A stretch of DNA of 64,000 bases from CAYRHN01 sp964424115 (GTDB taxonomy: Bacteria; Chloroflexota; Anaerolineae; Anaerolineales; Anaerolineaceae). Below, piece after piece: positions 8,427 through 16,630 of this stretch. Position numbers and translations under genes: made by a program. The DNA lies in contig CAYRHN010000013.1 in NCBI GenBank assembly GCA_964424115.1, positions 1-64,000 on the forward strand. The letters run 5' to 3'. The notes beneath the pieces are model-generated. The model saw nothing but the letters and a program-made list of their open reading frames with translations, did no database searches and was not told the DNA's origin. Each line of letters starts with the position of its first letter. Positions within the stretch are counted from its first letter, which is position 1.

Positions 8427-8735
8427 ATGTCCTTAACACCCCCCTTTCCCCTCAACGAACACACCGCCGCCCATGTGGCGGAATTGTTCCGCGCTTTCAG
8501 CGATACCAGCCGGGTGCTGATCCTGGCTTCCATCATCGACCAGGAACGCAGCGTCTCGACCCTGGCGCAGATGGTCGGCATCAGCGAATCGGCTGTTTCC
8601 CATCACCTGCGCGGCCTGCGCCAGATGCACCTGGTCAAATCGCGCCGCGACGGCAAGGAAGTCTTTTACCGCCTTGAGGATGAGCACATTGTCACCCTCT
8701 TCAAGCAAGGGATCAGTCACGTTCAAGAAGGTTAA
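8427..8735 (+). CDS. ArsR/SmtB-family metal-sensing repressor, predicted zinc sensor
   Basis: 102 residues, one winged-helix domain. The recognition region S-E-S-A-V-S-H-H-L-R-G-L is typical of ArsR proteins. The last helix carries D85-x-H87 ... H98-x-x-E101. That is the alpha-5 metal site of SmtB and CzrA (D, H, H, E with spacing 2-11-3), which binds Zn(II) or Co(II) across the dimer. No cysteine-based alpha-3 site (CxC) is present, which argues against arsenic or cadmium. The gene lies 25 nt after a palindromic operator, and the next gene follows 27 nt later. It therefore probably represses itself and the downstream methyltransferase run. The metal specificity is inferred from the motif. 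Confidence 0.88.
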   Translation: MSLTPPFPLNEHTAAHVAELFRAFSDTSRVLILASIIDQERSVSTLAQMVGISESAVSHHLRGLRQMHLVKSRRDGKEVFYRLEDEHIVTLFKQGISHVQEG

Positions 8736-8762
8736 CCGCCTGATTTAGAATCGGAGGTTGCA

Positions 8763-9434
8763 ATGAAAACATTCTTTTTGCTGGTTGTTGCTCCTGCGTT
8801 GGCGCTTGTGCTGGGCATCCTGGGGGTGGAAGCCATTCCGACCAATCCGATGGGCTGGTTCCACCTGATCATTGGGGTGGGTTATCTGGTCGGCGTGGTG
8901 ATCATGTATTGGATCCGCAAGGAACGATTCTGGGAATCCAACGCCGGAGGAGAAGTGGTCAGCGAGGAAAGCAGCGACCGCTCCTACTGGCTGATGGTTC
9001 TCGGGATGCTGGTGATCTTCTTTATCGCGCCGCTGGAATATCTCTTCTACCAACCCCTTCTGCCGCGCGTCCTGGGCATATTCCTGGCCGGGCTGCTGCT
9101 GGCGATCCTCGGTACAATTCTATTTGTCTGGGCGCGCCGCAGCCTGGAAAAGAACTATTCCAGCCGCCTCGCTGTGACCTCTCAACAAACATTGGTTCAG
9201 ACCGGTGCCTACCGCCTGCTCCGCCATCCAGCCTACAGCGGCTTTTTGCTGATGGGGTTGGGAATAGGCGTGGGATATGCCAGCCTGGGCGGGTTGGCTG
9301 CCGTACTGCTGCTCCTGCTGCCCGGGTTGGCTTACCGCATTCACATTGAAGAAAAGATCCTGCTTTCTCATTTCGGCGAGCAATACCGCGCCTATGCCGC
9401 TCATACCGCGCGCCTGATCCCGTGGATCTGGTAA
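8763..9434 (+). CDS. Isoprenylcysteine/phospholipid methyltransferase-like membrane protein (first copy)
   Basis: 223 residues with several hydrophobic helices. The C-terminal half has the ICMT/PEMT signature: G-A-Y-R-L-L-R-H-P-A-Y-S-G-F, then E-E-K-x-L-x-x-x-F-G-E-x-Y-x-x-Y ... T-x-R-L-I-P-W. In this family the R-H-P and E-E segments bind S-adenosylmethionine at the membrane face, and the methyl acceptor is lipidic: isoprenylcysteine in eukaryotes, mostly unknown in bacteria. GGAGG lies upstream of the ATG. The gene follows the zinc-sensor repressor in the same operon, and a second member of the family is encoded at 11223. The family call is firm; the substrate is unknown. Confidence 0.85.
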   Translation: MKTFFLLVVAPALALVLGILGVEAIPTNPMGWFHLIIGVGYLVGVVIMYWIRKERFWESNAGGEVVSEESSDRSYWLMVLGMLVIFFIAPLEYLFYQPLLPRVLGIFLAGLLLAILGTILFVWARRSLEKNYSSRLAVTSQQTLVQTGAYRLLRHPAYSGFLLMGLGIGVGYASLGGLAAVLLLLLPGLAYRIHIEEKILLSHFGEQYRAYAAHTARLIPWIW

Positions 9435-9457
9435 GGCACCGACCATAAGGAGAGACC

Positions 9458-10375
9458 ATGTCCGCGAAAAAGATCGGAAAATTTGCCCTCGCGTTGGGGG
9501 CCGTTGGTGGGATCGTTTGGATGAAGAACCGCCGCGACCAGATCAACCGGGATGTGGCTGAATGGCAAAAACGCCAGCAGTTGGACCTGGATGTGCTGGC
9601 CTGCCCCACCTGCCACGGGCCGCTCACCCTGGCTGCCTTCGCCGACGGGCAGGGCCTGGATTGCCCGTCCTGCCAGAAGACCTTTCAGGTCATTGACGGC
9701 ATCCCGCATTTCATCGAACATGCTCAACTGACCGGTTGGAACCACCGCTTCTCCCAGATGTACGACTGGCTTTCCTGGGGATACCGCGCCTTTTCGGCCG
9801 TCGCCTTTGCCTACATCGGGATGAGCGAAGAACAGGCCCGCCGCGAAGTGACCGACCGCCTGGACCCCAAGGGCGGACCGGTGCTGGAAGTCTCCATCGG
9901 CCCGGGGGTCAACCTGCCTTACCTGGTCAAACGCCCGGATATCGGCCCGGTCCGCGGATTGGATATCTCGCTCGGCCAGTTGCAGCGCTGCCGCGAATTT
10001 GCCGCCCAAAAGGCCTGGAATGTCGCCCTCGACCTGGGCAATGCCGAACAGTTGCCCTACCGCGACAACTACTTCGCCGGAGTGATGCACATCGGCGGGA
10101 TCAATTTCTTCAACGACAAGCAAAAAGCCATCGCGGAGATGATCCGCGTGGCCAAACCCGGCGCGCGCATCCTGATCTGCGACGAGAACGAAAGAGGCGC
10201 GCAAGCCTACGAAAAATTTGTTCCCAATTTCAAAAAGAGCGTGGGAACCCGCCAACCGGTCGTCCCGCCTGCCGACCTGGTCCCGCCGGAAATGCTCGAC
10301 CTGCGCGTCAGCGAGGTGTGGAACGGCTGGATGTACTGCATCGAATTTACCAAGCCGCCCCTCGTGGAGGCGTAA
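9458..10375 (+). CDS. Class I methyltransferase with N-terminal Trm112-like zinc ribbon
   Basis: 305 residues behind AAGGAGA. A short hydrophobic segment (about residues 7-20) may anchor it to the membrane. Next is a zinc-ribbon of the Trm112 type, C-P-T-C-H-G-P-L ... C-P-S-C-Q-K-T-F-x-V-I-D-G-I-P. A Rossmann methyltransferase domain follows: V-L-E-V-S-I-G-P-G-V-N-L-P (motif I), R-G-L-D-I-S (motif II), and a V-A-K-P-G-A-R-I-L-I post-motif. The fusion resembles bacterial UbiE-like proteins in which a Trm112 domain is joined to the catalytic domain. It sits between an ICMT-like gene and a short-chain dehydrogenase in the zinc-sensor operon. Methyl transfer from SAM is a safe inference; the acceptor is unknown. 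Confidence 0.85.
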   Translation: MSAKKIGKFALALGAVGGIVWMKNRRDQINRDVAEWQKRQQLDLDVLACPTCHGPLTLAAFADGQGLDCPSCQKTFQVIDGIPHFIEHAQLTGWNHRFSQMYDWLSWGYRAFSAVAFAYIGMSEEQARREVTDRLDPKGGPVLEVSIGPGVNLPYLVKRPDIGPVRGLDISLGQLQRCREFAAQKAWNVALDLGNAEQLPYRDNYFAGVMHIGGINFFNDKQKAIAEMIRVAKPGARILICDENERGAQAYEKFVPNFKKSVGTRQPVVPPADLVPPEMLDLRVSEVWNGWMYCIEFTKPPLVEA

Positions 10376-11226
10376 TGAAACAGGCTCCTTTTTGCGGCCA
10401 GGTAGTGATCATCACCGGCGCATCGGCGGGGATCGGCAAAGCCCTGGCGCTGCAACTGGCAGCCCAGGGAGCAAAGCTGGTTTTGGCAGCACGGCGCGCC
10501 GACCGGCTCGAAGAAGTGGCAGCAGAGTGCCGCCAACTTGGCGGCAGTGCGCTGGCGGTTCCAACCGATGTAAGCCTTGAAGAACAATGCCGGGCCCTGG
10601 TGGAGAGAACGATCGCCGAGTTTGGCCGGTTGGATATGCTGATCAACAACGCCGGGTTGACTGCGATTGCCCTGTTGGATGATTTTCCGGATCTGCACCT
10701 GTTTCGGCACGTCATGGAAGTGAATTTCTTCGGCCAGGTTCATTGCACCTATTATGCCTTGCCTTACCTGAAACAGACCCAAGGGCGCATTGTGAGCATA
10801 TCCAGCCTGGGCGGTAAAGCGGCCCTGCCGTACAATACTCCTTACATATCCAGCAAATTTGCCCTGCATGGTTTTTATGATTCCCTGCGCATGGAAGTGG
10901 CTTCGCACGGGGTGAGTATCACGGTGATCTGCCCTTCGTGGGTGGTCAGCGAATTTCACGAAGCGCAGTTGGATAAGAACGGCATCCCGCGCGGAGAAAA
11001 GGGGCGGGCCATTTACACCAGGAAAACAATGACCGCCGAACGCTGCGCTGAGATCACCCTGAACGCCGCCCGCAAACGCCGCCGCGAGGTGGTGATGAGC
11101 CCCGGCACGCTTGCCGGGTGGCTCAGGCTTCTGGCGCCTGGTTTGTTGGATTGGTTCACGATCAAAATGTTCCTGGAACCGATCATCCGCCGCGCAAAAA
11201 AAGAGCGCAAGGAGGCCCGGCCTTGA
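10375..11226 (+). CDS. Short-chain dehydrogenase/reductase
   Basis: 283 residues. The ATG shares one base with the preceding stop (TAATG), so translation is coupled; an in-frame upstream extension was rejected because it lies inside the methyltransferase gene. Classical SDR motifs are present: T-G-A-S-A-G-I-G for NAD(P) binding, N-N-A-G, the catalytic serine in S-I-S-S, and Y-I-S-S-K. The A-A-R-R pair after strand 2 favours NADPH. The extended C-terminus is basic with a hydrophobic patch, which suggests contact with the membrane, as in SDRs acting on lipids or steroids. It is the only redox enzyme in the methyltransferase operon. The substrate is unknown. Confidence 0.9.
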   Translation: MKQAPFCGQVVIITGASAGIGKALALQLAAQGAKLVLAARRADRLEEVAAECRQLGGSALAVPTDVSLEEQCRALVERTIAEFGRLDMLINNAGLTAIALLDDFPDLHLFRHVMEVNFFGQVHCTYYALPYLKQTQGRIVSISSLGGKAALPYNTPYISSKFALHGFYDSLRMEVASHGVSITVICPSWVVSEFHEAQLDKNGIPRGEKGRAIYTRKTMTAERCAEITLNAARKRRREVVMSPGTLAGWLRLLAPGLLDWFTIKMFLEPIIRRAKKERKEARP

Positions 11227-11837
11227 GCCTTGAATTCTTTGAATCCCTGGTGCGTTTCCTGGGCGGACTGCTGGCCTACGCCGTCCTGGGAATACTGCTG
11301 TATGGCATCTGGCGCGGCATGCAAAGACCCGCGGGGCGCACCAGCGGAAATGCGGCTGCCTGGTTGCGCTCCCCGTGGTTCTATTGGATCACCTCAGCCC
11401 TGTTCATCGGTATCAGCGCACTCGGCTGGATCCCCCTGCCGCTGGTGTTCTCCGACACGGCGCGGACCTGGATGCTGCTGCTCGGGTCGCTGACGCTGTT
11501 CCCCGGCCTGCTGTTCCTGTTGTGGGGACGGCTGGCCCTGGGCAAGAACTATTTTGTCTCCACTGGCCGCGGAGCGCAATTGTTTGCCGGTCACCAACTG
11601 GTCACCCGCGGCCCGTATGCCATCGTGCGCCACCCCATGTATGTCGGGTTGGCGCTGGGAGCCCTGGGCAGCCTGCTGGTCTATACCACCTGGACCAGCC
11701 TGCTCTTTGCCCTCTTCGCTCCGCTGGTCACCCTGCGCGCCCGGCGCGAAGAGGCCGCCCTGGCCGCCGAGTTCGGCGAACAGTGGCGGGATTACTGCCA
11801 ACGCGTGCCGGCCTTCTTTCCCCGCCTGAGAAAGTAA
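11223..11837 (+). CDS. Isoprenylcysteine methyltransferase-like membrane protein (second copy)
   Basis: 204 residues from a TTG at 11223. AAGGAGG (11209-11215) is ideally placed before it and it overlaps the preceding stop as TTGA. A longer in-frame reading inside the SDR gene is not credible. Several membrane helices precede the family signature V-T-R-G-P-Y-A-I-V-R-H-P-M-Y-V-G and the terminal R-x-E-E-A-A-L-x-x-x-F-G-E-Q-W-x-x-Y. It is only distantly similar to the copy at 8763, so the operon contains two diverged ICMT-type enzymes rather than a recent duplicate. A lipid or membrane-embedded methyl acceptor is expected. Confidence 0.82.
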   Translation: MSLEFFESLVRFLGGLLAYAVLGILLYGIWRGMQRPAGRTSGNAAAWLRSPWFYWITSALFIGISALGWIPLPLVFSDTARTWMLLLGSLTLFPGLLFLLWGRLALGKNYFVSTGRGAQLFAGHQLVTRGPYAIVRHPMYVGLALGALGSLLVYTTWTSLLFALFAPLVTLRARREEAALAAEFGEQWRDYCQRVPAFFPRLRK

Positions 11838-11850
11838 TTTGGAGGATGCC

Positions 11851-12669
11851 ATGCCTGAAAAGATCGCGCCTGACCTGAAGGATGTGGCCGAAACACTGCT
11901 CATCCCTTTGTATATCCGCGCTTTGGAAACCAAACGCCCCGATGCCCTGATCCGCGATGAAAAAGCAGCCGGGATCGTCGAGCGCATGGATTGCGATTTC
12001 TCGAAACTGCGCATCCACGGCGTGAGCGAGCAATCCACCGTCCTGCGCCTCCGCGAATTCGACCGCATGGCGCACCAGTTCCTGGGCCGCAATCCGCACG
12101 CGGCGGTGGTGCACATCGGCTGCGGGTTGGATACGCGCTTCGAGCGCGTGGATGACGGGCAGGTGGAGTGGTTCGATCTGGACCTGCCCAATGTGATCGA
12201 CCTGCGCCGCAGCCTGATCGGCGGGGAGGGGGAACGCTACCACCTGTTGTCCGGTTCCGTTTTCGAGAACGCCTGGATGGAAGCGCTGGCCCCCTACCGC
12301 GGGCGGGCCTTCCTGTTCATGGCCGAAGGCGTCTTCCCGTATTTCACGGAAACCCAGATCAAAACTCTGGTGCGGACGCTGCGCGAGCAGTTCCCGGGCG
12401 CGGAACTGGTCCTGGACGGCATCTCGCCCTACGTTACCTGGGTGGATAATCTCAGGCTGGCCCTCACCCGGGTCAAAGCACGCCTGCATTGGAGCCTGAA
12501 ACACGCAGGAGACCTGGAAAACTGGGCGCCGGGGATCTCGCTGGAGGAAGCATGGTATTTCCTTGATCACCCCGAACCGCGCTTGAAGGGTCACCAATGG
12601 ATGATGCGGATCCCTTTCTTCGCAAAGTCGGTCGGCGTTTACCGCTACCGGCTGGGAGACCGCCCATGA
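11851..12669 (+). CDS. Leucine carboxyl methyltransferase/PPM1-type O-methyltransferase
   Basis: 272 residues. The ATG at 11851 follows GGAGG (11841-11845) and is preferred to the TTG 12 nt upstream. The sequence has the LCM/PPM1 family hallmarks: R-x-x-E-F-D-R-M ... V-V-H-I-G-C-G-L-D-T-R-F-E-R, then W-F-D-L-D-L-P-x-V-I-D-L-R-R, and F-L-F-M-A-E-G-V-F-P-Y-F. Bacterial members methylate carboxyl or hydroxyl groups of small molecules, often in polyketide or peptide pathways. Here it is one of five methyltransferase-like genes in the zinc-sensor operon. The following gene starts inside its stop codon. The acceptor is unknown. Confidence 0.88.
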   Translation: MPEKIAPDLKDVAETLLIPLYIRALETKRPDALIRDEKAAGIVERMDCDFSKLRIHGVSEQSTVLRLREFDRMAHQFLGRNPHAAVVHIGCGLDTRFERVDDGQVEWFDLDLPNVIDLRRSLIGGEGERYHLLSGSVFENAWMEALAPYRGRAFLFMAEGVFPYFTETQIKTLVRTLREQFPGAELVLDGISPYVTWVDNLRLALTRVKARLHWSLKHAGDLENWAPGISLEEAWYFLDHPEPRLKGHQWMMRIPFFAKSVGVYRYRLGDRP

Positions 12670-13289
12670 AGATGACCAACCCCCACAACCGGGCCATCTA
12701 CCATCTGTGGGCGCCGATCTATGATGCCACGGTCAACCATATCTTCATGCCGGGGCGCAGGCAGGCCATGCGCGCGCTGGCCCTGCAGCCGGGTGAAACA
12801 GTCCTGCTGGTGGGCGTGGGCACCGGGGCCGACCTGCCGCTGCTGCCCGCCGGGGTACGCGCCGTGGGGGTGGATCTCAGCCCTGACATGCTGGGAAAGG
12901 CGCGCCGCAAGCTGCCCCTGGCGGAGCGGCAGGTCTTGCTAGTGCAGGGGGATGCCCAAAATCCGCTGGCGCAGGACGGCGCCTTTGACGCGGTCATCTT
13001 CCATTTGATCCTCAGCGTGATCCCGGACGGGGGTGCCTGCCTGCGGGCCGGGCTGCGCGCGCTCAAACCGGGCGGGCGGGGAGTGGTCTTCGACAAGTTC
13101 CTCCCGGATGGTCGCCATCCGGGCCTGGTGCGGCGGGTGTTGAACCGTTTCAGCACCCTGCTGGGCACCGACATCACCCGCCGCCTGGGGGATATGCTGG
13201 CGGGCAGCGGCGCGGTGGCCTTGAGCGATGCGCCCAGCATTGCCGGCGGCACCTACCGCGTGGTGCTGTTGAAAAAAGGCCTGGATTAA
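12666..13289 (+). CDS. UbiE-like class I methyltransferase
   Basis: 207 residues. The ATG at 12666 overlaps the previous stop (ATGA). The N-terminal phrase Y-H-L-W-A-P-I-Y-D-A-T-V is common in UbiE/COQ5-like and phospholipid N-methyltransferase enzymes. The SAM site follows: V-L-L-V-G-V-G-T-G-A-D-L-P-L-L-P, V-G-V-D-L-S-P-D-M-L, and L-K-P-G-G-R-G-V-V-F-D. PmtA-type lipid methyltransferases share this architecture, and with two membrane ICMT-like enzymes in the operon a lipid acceptor is plausible. A weak 8-bp inverted repeat lies just beyond the stop but has no T run, so no terminator is called. Confidence 0.85.
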   Translation: MKMTNPHNRAIYHLWAPIYDATVNHIFMPGRRQAMRALALQPGETVLLVGVGTGADLPLLPAGVRAVGVDLSPDMLGKARRKLPLAERQVLLVQGDAQNPLAQDGAFDAVIFHLILSVIPDGGACLRAGLRALKPGGRGVVFDKFLPDGRHPGLVRRVLNRFSTLLGTDITRRLGDMLAGSGAVALSDAPSIAGGTYRVVLLKKGLD

Positions 13290-13369
13290 GCCGCTTTTTC
13301 CTTTGCTTGAAAAGCGGTTCGGGGCTACACTTAACCCAATATTGCAACACTCCCAAGGAGGCAATCCCG

Positions 13370-14662
13370 ATGCCCGAGCATAAGATATCCACCCGCACGT
13401 GGATCGTCCTGGCTTTGCTGGCCACCACCGGCCAGATCGCCTGGGCGGTAGAAAACAGCTGGTTCAACACCTTCGTCTACGACAACATCACCCCCGACCC
13501 GCGCCCGGTGGCCTGGATGGTGGCCTGCAGCGCCATCACCGCCACGCTGACCACCCTGCTGATGGGCACCCTCAGCGACCGCGCGCGCTGGCGCATCGGG
13601 CGGCGCAAGCCGTTCATCTTCATCGGCTACATCCTGTGGGGCATTTCCACGATCATCTTCCCCACCACTGCCTACATCAAGACCACCAGCCTGGCGGTGG
13701 TGATGGTGGTGATCGCCGATTCGGTGATGACCTTCTTCGGCTCCACCGCCAACGACGCCGCCTTCAGCGCCTGGACCGCCGATATCGCCACGTCCAAACA
13801 GCGCGGACGGGTGGAAGGCGTGCTGAACATGGCTGTTTTCATCGCCCAGATCGTGGCCATGGCCGCCGCGGGCATCCTGATCGAGAAGGTGGGTTACTTC
13901 ACCTTCTTCTATGTCCTGGGCGGGATCGTGATCCTCTCCGGGCTGCTCGGCGGCTGGCTGCTGCAGGATGCGCCCGTCCCGGCAGATAAGCCCACCCGTT
14001 CCTTCTGGGCCGAGTTCAGCGATCTGTTCCAATGGGAAACGGTGCGCAAGAACCGCCTGCTCTTCCTGCTGCTGCTCAACATCATGATCGCCAACATCGG
14101 TTCGCAGGTGGCCATGCCCTACCTGATCGTCTATCTCAACAACTACATCGGCATGAGCAAGGGCGATTTCAGCATCGTCGGCGGGGCGGTCATGCTGGGC
14201 AGCGCCATCCTGGCCATCCCCTTCGGCCTGCTGGCCGACCGCTGGGACCGGCGCAAGATGATCATGCTCTGCACGGCGGTGGGCGCGGTGGGCGGGATCA
14301 TCTTCTCGCTCCTGGAGACGCTCTTCCCGATCGCGCTGGCCGGGCTAGTCTGGCAGGCTTTTGGCATGGCGGCCGGTGTGGCCGCGGTGGCCTGGCTGAA
14401 GGATCTGCTGCCCGAGGAAAGCCGCGGGCGCTTCCTGGGTGTACGCATGATCTTCTGGATCGCCATCCCGATGGTGCTCGGCCCGGCCATCGGTTCGGCC
14501 CTGATCCAATCCCAGGGCATCCCGATCGTGCTGGACGGCGAAGCTGGTTTCATTCCCACCCCGATCATCTTCCAGGTCGGCTCGGTCATCACCCTCCTGG
14601 CGCTCATCCCGCTCTTCATCATGCGCGGCAAGGATAAACCCGCCACCCCGCCGCAGCCGTGA
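13370..14662 (+). CDS. MFS sugar transporter, probable GPH-like family
   Basis: 430 residues from the ATG at 13370, with AAGGAGG at 13355-13361. There are twelve predicted helices. The cytoplasmic loop G-T-L-S-D-R-A-R-W-R-I-G-R-R-K-P-F-I after helix 2 matches the glycoside-pentoside-hexuronide and sucrose-proton symporter type, and L-A-D-R-W-D-R-R-K marks the equivalent loop of the second half. It is the first gene of a unit with GH127 and GH2 hydrolases, whose start codons follow with overlap or short gaps. Uptake of a galactoside, glucuronide or arabinoside that the two enzymes then split in the cytoplasm is the simplest reading. Confidence 0.85.
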   Translation: MPEHKISTRTWIVLALLATTGQIAWAVENSWFNTFVYDNITPDPRPVAWMVACSAITATLTTLLMGTLSDRARWRIGRRKPFIFIGYILWGISTIIFPTTAYIKTTSLAVVMVVIADSVMTFFGSTANDAAFSAWTADIATSKQRGRVEGVLNMAVFIAQIVAMAAAGILIEKVGYFTFFYVLGGIVILSGLLGGWLLQDAPVPADKPTRSFWAEFSDLFQWETVRKNRLLFLLLLNIMIANIGSQVAMPYLIVYLNNYIGMSKGDFSIVGGAVMLGSAILAIPFGLLADRWDRRKMIMLCTAVGAVGGIIFSLLETLFPIALAGLVWQAFGMAAGVAAVAWLKDLLPEESRGRFLGVRMIFWIAIPMVLGPAIGSALIQSQGIPIVLDGEAGFIPTPIIFQVGSVITLLALIPLFIMRGKDKPATPPQP

Positions 14663-16626
14663 TGGAAGCCTTTTCCCTGAACGATACGCAGATCACCGGC
14701 GGCTTTTGGGCTGAACGCCTGGCGCTCAACGCCGGGACAGCCCTGGCACACCAGTGGCACGAACTGGAAGATTCGGCCTGCATTCAAAATTTCCGCCTGG
14801 CAGCCGGGCAGGCAGAGGGCTTCCGCGAGGGCTGGTTCTTCGCCGATTCCGACGCCTACAAATGGCTGGATGCGGCCGCGCGCAGCCTGGCGCACCAGCC
14901 TACCCCAGAGCTTACCCGGCAGGTGGAGGAGTTCATCGCCCTGCTGGAAGCCGCCCAGGCGCCTGACGGCTACCTGTACACCTACAACCAGCTCCATTTT
15001 CCCGGCGTGCGCTGGAAGAATTTGCAGTTGGAGCACGAATGTTACTGCCTGGGGCATTTGATCGAGGCGGGGGTCTCGCATTACACCGCCACCGGCGAGA
15101 AGCGCCTGCTGGACGTGGCGCGCCGGGCAGCTGACCTGCTGGTGAAGGATTTCACCCCGGCCGGGCCGCTCTTCACCGACGGACACGAGGAGATCGAGAT
15201 CGCCCTGCTGCGCCTGCACCAGGCCACCGGCGAGGAAAAATACCGCGAACTGGCGCGCCTGTTCCTGGAACGGCGCGGGCGTATTCCCTTCTTTGCCTGG
15301 CATTTTGCCCGCCAGACCAGCAGCACCGACCGGCGCCAGAAACTGCGCAACCAGCAGCGCGCCGAGTATATGCGCACCCATCCCGGGCATGTCATTCCCA
15401 GGATGCCCTCGCGCCTGCTGCACCGGGTGACCCGACTGCTGCCGCTGCGCCTGACCGCCAGCGCGCTCTCCGGGAAGTTCATCCAGCAGAACGCGCCCAT
15501 CCGCAAGCAAAGCACGCCGGTGGGGCATGCCGTGCGCTTCACCTACCTTCAAACTGCCGCCGCCATGCTGGCGCGCCTCTCCGGCGACGAGAGCCTGCTG
15601 CCCGCGCTGCTGAAATCCTGGGAGCGCATGGTCACCCGGCGCATGTTCGTCACCGGCGGGCTGGGCGCGCTGCCGCTGATCGAGGGTTTTGGGCGGGATT
15701 ACGAACTGGACCCCGAGCTGGCCTACGCCGAGACCTGCGCTGCGCTGGGCGGCATGTTCTGGAGCTGGGAAATGACCCTTCTGACCGGGCAGGCGCAGTA
15801 TGCCGACCTGTTCGAGTGGCAGCTTTACAACGCCGCCTCGGTCTCGATGGCATTGGACGGGCAGGGCTATTTCTACGACAACCCGCTCGCTTCGCGCGGC
15901 GGGTTGGAACGTTCGCACTGGTACAGCGTGCCGTGCTGCCCTTCCAACCTCTCGCGCACCTGGGCCTCTTTGGGTACCTACCTCTTCAGCCGCGCGCCCG
16001 GCAGCCTGTGCCTGCACCAGTATGCCAGCAGCCGCGTCAGTCTGGAACCCGGCGCGCACCTGTCGGTCGAATCCAGCCTGCCCTGGGAAGGCAATGTCCG
16101 CCTGGCCTTCGAACTGGATACCCCGCGCAGCCTGGCGCTGCACCTGCGCATCCCCTCCTGGACAGATGGATACACCCTGCGCCTGAACGGCGAACCATTC
16201 CCCTCCCTCCGCGCCCCCGCGCCTCCGCGCGAGATGGAACCCACCGCCTGCGGTTACGACCCGCGCCGGGCTTCTTATCTCTCCATCGAGCGCGACTGGC
16301 AGCCGGGCGACCGCCTGGAGATCGAATTCAGCCTGCCCATCCGCCGCTACCGCCAGGACAGGCGCATCCCCAACTGCGGCGGGAAGATCGCCCTGGGGCG
16401 CGGGCCGCTGATCTACTGCCTGGAAAGCGTGGATAACCCCGGGGTGGATATTTTCGACGTCCAGCTTGACCCGGCCGGCCTGGAATGCCGTTTCGAGGCG
16501 GACCTGCTGGGCGGCTGCGCCGTCCTGCGCGGTGAATCCTCCGCCGGGCAGCCGCTGACCTTCATCCCTTATATGCTGTGGGCCAACCGCGGCCCCTCGC
16601 AAATGAACGTTTTCGTGAAAGGATAA
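14662..16626 (+). CDS. GH127 family glycoside hydrolase, beta-L-arabinofuranosidase-like
   Basis: 654 residues. The ATG overlaps the transporter stop (TGATG). The family is recognised from G-G-F-W-A-E-R, the (alpha/alpha)6 barrel pattern and the zinc-thiolate active site. E357 and C359 lie in Y-A-E-T-C-A-A-L-G-G, and C425-C426 lie in V-P-C-C-P-S-N-L-S-R-T. In the type enzyme HypBA1 the equivalent residues are E338, C340, C417 and C418, with one cysteine as nucleophile. No signal peptide is present, so it acts in the cytoplasm on imported oligosaccharides. GH127 also contains other specificities, so the sugar is inferred. Confidence 0.88.
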   Translation: MEAFSLNDTQITGGFWAERLALNAGTALAHQWHELEDSACIQNFRLAAGQAEGFREGWFFADSDAYKWLDAAARSLAHQPTPELTRQVEEFIALLEAAQAPDGYLYTYNQLHFPGVRWKNLQLEHECYCLGHLIEAGVSHYTATGEKRLLDVARRAADLLVKDFTPAGPLFTDGHEEIEIALLRLHQATGEEKYRELARLFLERRGRIPFFAWHFARQTSSTDRRQKLRNQQRAEYMRTHPGHVIPRMPSRLLHRVTRLLPLRLTASALSGKFIQQNAPIRKQSTPVGHAVRFTYLQTAAAMLARLSGDESLLPALLKSWERMVTRRMFVTGGLGALPLIEGFGRDYELDPELAYAETCAALGGMFWSWEMTLLTGQAQYADLFEWQLYNAASVSMALDGQGYFYDNPLASRGGLERSHWYSVPCCPSNLSRTWASLGTYLFSRAPGSLCLHQYASSRVSLEPGAHLSVESSLPWEGNVRLAFELDTPRSLALHLRIPSWTDGYTLRLNGEPFPSLRAPAPPREMEPTACGYDPRRASYLSIERDWQPGDRLEIEFSLPIRRYRQDRRIPNCGGKIALGRGPLIYCLESVDNPGVDIFDVQLDPAGLECRFEADLLGGCAVLRGESSAGQPLTFIPYMLWANRGPSQMNVFVKG

Positions 16627-16630
16627 CCCA

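Noticed and set aside
13291..13317. Inverted repeat CCGCTTTT/AAAAGCGG as terminator of the methyltransferase operon
   Set aside because: The stem is short, the loop 11 nt, and no T run follows on the plus strand.
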